Positions 63,736 to 64,000 of a stretch of 64,000 nt of DNA are shown in pieces. A program made the position numbers and the translations under genes. The stretch's first letter is position 1; every line of letters starts with the position of its first letter. The stretch spans positions 10,650,704 through 10,714,703 of the forward strand of contig NC_134036.1 of the NCBI RefSeq assembly GCF_964204645.1. Direction: 5' to 3'. The notes beneath the pieces were generated by a model. It saw nothing but the letters and a program-made list of their open reading frames with translations. It did not search any database and was not told the DNA's origin. The DNA is from Tubulanus polymorphus (Eukaryota > Nemertea > Palaeonemertea > Tubulaniformes > Tubulanidae).

Positions 63736-64000
63736 AACTGTGGCCGGTAGAAAAAATCGCTTACCATCAAAATTCTCTAAGTCCAGAAAACAGTCGAGTG
63801 CGCAGGCGTCACTACATGTCAGAACTTCAATAACATGTGAATGGCTCCAGCGTCGCTGTAGTTTCTATTAGGTTCGAATCCCAAATAATTTTGATCTTAA
63901 TTCAAATTTTGACGACCCAGTGTCGCTAGTTAATCTGTTTGCAGTGCTATTGAGTTCGAATCCCGAATATGTTATAGAAAAATACTTGCACGGAATTTTT
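63736..64000. repeat. Two tandem copies of a tRNA B-box-ending segment
   Basis: gcgtcgctgtagtttctatt + aggttcgaatcccaaata (about 63849-63886) and gtgtcgctagttaatctgtt...gagttcgaatcccgaata (about 63921-63969) are diverged copies that end in a pol III B box. They are tRNA-derived repeats, not tRNA genes. Confidence 0.45.

Overview
The window is eukaryotic, and almost certainly metazoan, genomic DNA. Short exons are bounded by GT-AG introns, several exons encode secretion signals, degenerate TTAGGG tracts are present, and most of the DNA is transposon-derived. The C-type lectin, EGF-like and cystine-knot exons, the DUF4806-like exon, the THAP gene, the Polinton and the Gmr1-like and Penelope-like fragments fit a marine invertebrate, perhaps a lophotrochozoan. 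No species can be named from the sequence.

Layout. 1-21.5 kb: sparse host gene pieces set among foldback elements, minisatellites and a decayed piggyBac transposase. The host pieces are a minus-strand secreted EGF-like gene (exons at 0.5 and 9.1 kb), a plus-strand DUF4806-like exon at 13.4 kb and a plus-strand C-type lectin at 17.7-20.3 kb. 21.57-44.60 kb: one AT-rich Polinton/Maverick (adintovirus-like) element with about 0.58 kb inverted repeats. Plus-strand genes (zinc finger, protein-primed PolB, small proteins, predicted penton and major capsid proteins) converge at about 38 kb on minus-strand genes (HNH nuclease, cargo gene, two small proteins, integrase with chromodomain, packaging ATPase). 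The element is decayed. It is also cut by two inverted copies of one 2.2-kb DNA transposon (7-bp duplications) and by a 777-bp MITE (10-bp duplication). 44.6-49 kb: a junkyard of a non-LTR RT tail, a second Polinton fragment, an LTR and Gmr1-like Ty3/gypsy pol, a Penelope-like GIY-YIG endonuclease between telomere-like tracts, and a CR1/L2-like RT fragment. 50-64 kb: a complete two-exon cystine-knot peptide gene, a THAP gene whose first exon is split by a second copy of the MITE, another copy of the LTR, and an 863-codon ORF that looks like a DDE transposase (or its domesticated descendant) with a PHD-like insertion.

How parts work together. The Polinton genes form a virus-like set: replication (PolB), integration (integrase), capsid (major and minor) and genome packaging (ATPase). 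Most begin at an ATAAATG motif after a very short, often T-rich spacer, which suggests a shared virus-style promoter. Many copies carry in-frame stops, so this copy is probably not mobile. The host genes are mainly small secreted cysteine-rich proteins. The nested insertions give a relative order: Polinton first, then the 2.2-kb transposons and the MITE.
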